Assembly (NCBI GenBank): GCA_902764875.1
Contig: CACWXP010000028.1
Coordinates: forward strand, 1 to 33,263
Direction of reading: 5' to 3'
Length of the DNA: 33,263 nucleotides
Source: an uncultured Eubacteriales bacterium
GTDB lineage: Bacteria > Bacillota > Clostridia > Christensenellales > Aristaeellaceae
Both the position numbers and the translations under genes were made by a program. This document shows positions 31,553-33,263 of the stretch, one piece after another (position 1 is the stretch's first letter; the number at the start of each line of letters is the position of its first letter). Below the pieces are notes generated by a model that was not told where the DNA came from, ran no database searches, and was given only the letters and a program-made list of their open reading frames with translations.

Positions 31553-32332
31553 TCAGCCGACTGCGCCATCATACGCTTCCAGCATAGCCACCCGTTTTTC
31601 CAGCCGGGTGACCCGTTCTTCTAGGGTCAGATCTTCGTCCGGTTCCTGGTCGTCTTCGGCAATCAGGAACTTCGTCATCATATAGCCAGTCCGGGAACCA
31701 AACTTCACTTTTGTCCAGGAACCGCAGGTTCCCAAAACCTCTACCCGGGCACCGAGGGGGACCCGCTCCACCAGAGCAGCAGTGCTCCTTGCCTTCGTTC
31801 GCATATTCACTGTGGAACCGCTGTCCGCAATCACAGTGGCAAACTCAGTCGTGGTCATGGGTTCTTCATCTCCTTCATCCGTCGGTTCAGCGGGAGTTGG
31901 CGGCAGGCTGTCAGCCTTGGCCACATCCTTCAGCCAGCCCCAGTATGCCCATTTCCCGAGCTTCGTATCGGTCGTGACGCATCCGGCAGCAGAGGAAGCG
32001 TGCACGATCCGGAGTGGATTCACACTGGTGACGAGACCAATGTGCTGGAAGTCTCCAAGGCCGTCGTCAAACTTCTCCGGGGTATTTGCGTTCCATTTGA
32101 ATACTGCCATACCGGGTTTAAGCTGAGAAACATTCGTCAGTTTGCCCTTTTCAGAGCAGTATTTCCGGTAGATCGTGTTGCTCCCGTGATAAATGCTGCC
32201 GCCTTGATCCCGGAAAGCCTTCACGAACAGCCCGGAACAGTCAATGCCCCGGCTGTCATTGGTTCCCGGGCTGACATAAGGCCAGCCCAGGCATTCTTCC
32301 ACCGAGGCAATCAGTTTATTCACATCAAGCAT
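31553..32332 (-). CDS. phage endolysin, NlpC/P60 peptidase with SH3 and coiled-coil tail
   Basis: This 259-residue protein cuts peptidoglycan peptides to release phage. The NlpC/P60 domain (about 1-140) has the nucleophile Cys32 in GIDCSGLF and His97 in FQHIGLV. After a Pro/Glu-rich linker, residues about 170-225 form a bacterial SH3 domain (STVNMRTKAR, then GSWTKVKFGSRTGYM) for wall binding. The last 30 residues (EERVTRLEKRVAMLEAY) are a short coiled coil that may oligomerise it. The start at 32332 has GGGAG 9 bases upstream; the ATG at 32341 is too close to it. No signal peptide: export is expected to depend on the holin. Confidence 0.93.
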   Translation of the reverse strand: MLDVNKLIASVEECLGWPYVSPGTNDSRGIDCSGLFVKAFRDQGGSIYHGSNTIYRKYCSEKGKLTNVSQLKPGMAVFKWNANTPEKFDDGLGDFQHIGLVTSVNPLRIVHASSAAGCVTTDTKLGKWAYWGWLKDVAKADSLPPTPAEPTDEGDEEPMTTTEFATVIADSGSTVNMRTKARSTAALVERVPLGARVEVLGTCGSWTKVKFGSRTGYMMTKFLIAEDDQEPDEDLTLEERVTRLEKRVAMLEAYDGAVG

Positions 32333-32358
32333 CGTTTTCATCTCCCATCAGAAAACTG

Positions 32359-32383
32359 GGGTGGAGGTTATTCGCCTCCACCC
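32359..32383 (-). terminator. hairpin between holin and endolysin genes
   Basis: On the minus strand, GGGTGGAGG pairs perfectly with CCTCCACCC around a 7-base loop. Two bases later comes TTTT. It resembles a weak terminator, so endolysin mRNA may be attenuated relative to holin. Confidence 0.6.
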
Positions 32384-32406
32384 TTGTCGGTCGGTTCAGT
32401 TTTGTC

Positions 32407-32844
32407 CTATTCAGTATCGTCCTTTTCCTTTTCGGCCCGCCGATGAAGCTGCGCGAGAATATCTTTCAGCTTCTCGGGGATCGGCAGCCCCAGGTATGCG
32501 GCATTTTCCAGCAGGCTCAGGCCTTCATTGCTCAGGTAGAAGCAGATGACGGCTCCCCGCAGGACGGCCCCGCTGCCAACCACATGTGTGTCGATGATGT
32601 TGGCCACACCGACCAACATCAGGATCAGCACCTTTTTGCAGATGCCTTTGAAGCCAACGGCGCTGGACAGCTTCTTATCCGCGATGGCGCACATAACGCC
32701 AGAGAGATAATCCAGCGCCATGAGCACAATCAGGGCAATGAGCATACCGTCCACACCTCCCAAGAACCAGCCAATCCATCCGCCTACAGCGGTGATGGCC
32801 ACCTGAATCTTTGCCCAGATCAGGTCAATCGAAAAATCACGCAT
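32407..32844 (-). CDS. phage holin (TcdE/phage holin 4 type)
   Basis: This 145-residue membrane protein has three or so hydrophobic segments: VAITAVGGWIGWFLGG, then GMLIALIVLMALDYLSGVM and KVLILMLVGVANII. It ends in a charged tail. The MALDYLSGV motif and the KKLSSAVGFKGICKK loop are typical of the clostridial holin family with TcdE. It makes holes in the membrane that let the endolysin reach the wall. GAGGAGG lies before ATG 32844. It directly precedes the endolysin gene, as in most lysis cassettes. Confidence 0.93.
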   Translation of the reverse strand: MRDFSIDLIWAKIQVAITAVGGWIGWFLGGVDGMLIALIVLMALDYLSGVMCAIADKKLSSAVGFKGICKKVLILMLVGVANIIDTHVVGSGAVLRGAVICFYLSNEGLSLLENAAYLGLPIPEKLKDILAQLHRRAEKEKDDTE

Positions 32845-32908
32845 TGGATCTTCCTCCTCGTATTTTTTGATATGAAAAACCACCCTGGGTGGACAAGGCG
32901 GTGATTCA

Positions 32909-33263
32909 TCAGGTACCGATTGCAATCCAGTTCACTTTCCGTGTGCCGGAACCGGAGGATCCAGCCATACAGACCTGGAAGCTGGTCGTGGATTCACTGC
33001 CGGTTTTCAGCACCGCAATACCGCTGGAGGTTGGGTTGCCAGCATACGACACAATGATCGTCGGGGTTGCGGTAAACCCGGCTGTCAGGCTAACCCGCGG
33101 GCAGTGTGCCTGTGGTCAGGTTGCTGGCGTTGTTTGCTCCGAGTTTCGACCGGGCTGTCGCTGCGGAAGTACCGCCTGTTCCTCCCTTTGAAAGCGGAAT
33201 CACGGTTTCCATGCCCTCATGATAGACCCGGTAGTTTCCCCAGGTACCGCCATCGCAGACACG
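32909..33263 (-). pseudogene. partial phage tail-fibre gene with frameshift
   Basis: From the right edge, one minus frame reads through GGTGGTSAATARSKLG and LTTGTLPAG and then stops at TAG (33090-33092). The next frame (codons ending at stop 32909-32911) continues with VSLTAGFTATPTIIVSYAGN and ends VNWIAIGT. The two together make a normal tail-fibre C-terminus (LTTGTLPAxRVSLTAGF-like). A one-base loss near 33093-33100, or a +1 ribosomal shift, would join them. The gene extends beyond the window, so its length is unknown. It is the first visible gene upstream of holin. Confidence 0.75.

Overview
This window looks like a moderately high-GC member of the Bacillota (class Clostridia, probably an anaerobic gut or rumen lineage). 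The evidence is a CIRCE operator in front of htpG, the rpsF-ssb-rpsR operon, a Cys-containing S18, sigma-A-type promoters with AGGAGG ribosome sites, and a prophage with a Tn916-type recombinase. Genus cannot be fixed from sequence reading alone. No tRNA, rRNA or CRISPR array was seen.

Region 1 (1-5.1 kb, minus): smc, followed by a secreted protein with a degenerate trypsin-like domain; a 7-bp tandem repeat lies between them. Region 2 (5.2-9.2 kb, plus): a four-gene cell-surface cassette behind a strong promoter (SGNH hydrolase, DUF4358 lipoprotein, MBOAT O-acyltransferase, membrane-anchored DHHW/AlgJ-like protein). This is the gene content expected for acylation of an extracellular polymer. 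Region 3 (9.3-12 kb, plus): a MATE exporter and a TTG-started malic enzyme, closed by a bidirectional terminator. Region 4 (12-13.4 kb, minus): rpsF-ssb-rpsR with a candidate S6:S18 autoregulatory leader. Region 5 (13.5-16.1 kb, plus): a DMT transporter and an L,D-transpeptidase. Region 6 (16.0-20.7 kb, minus): ECF sigma factor, two-TM anti-sigma-like protein and GH2 beta-galactosidase in one apparent operon.

Region 7 (20.7-27.6 kb): recO (plus), then on the minus strand a flavin reductase-htpG operon, recA, an orphan DNA methyltransferase, a YkgJ-type cysteine-cluster protein and a low-molecular-weight phosphatase. Between recA and htpG the CIRCE operator is extended into a perfect 12-bp hairpin followed by five U. 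One DNA element therefore appears to be both the recA terminator and the HrcA operator for htpG.

Region 8 (27.6-29.4 kb): a repeat-rich intergenic stretch, DUF1801-DUF2200 (minus) and a SIMPL-domain protein (plus). Region 9 (29.4-33.3 kb, minus): one end of a prophage or phage-like element. Reading along transcription, it holds a broken tail-fibre C-terminus, holin, NlpC/P60 endolysin, a Tn916-type Xis, a second small DNA-binding protein and a Tn916-type integrase. The element runs off the right edge, so its far attachment site is not visible.
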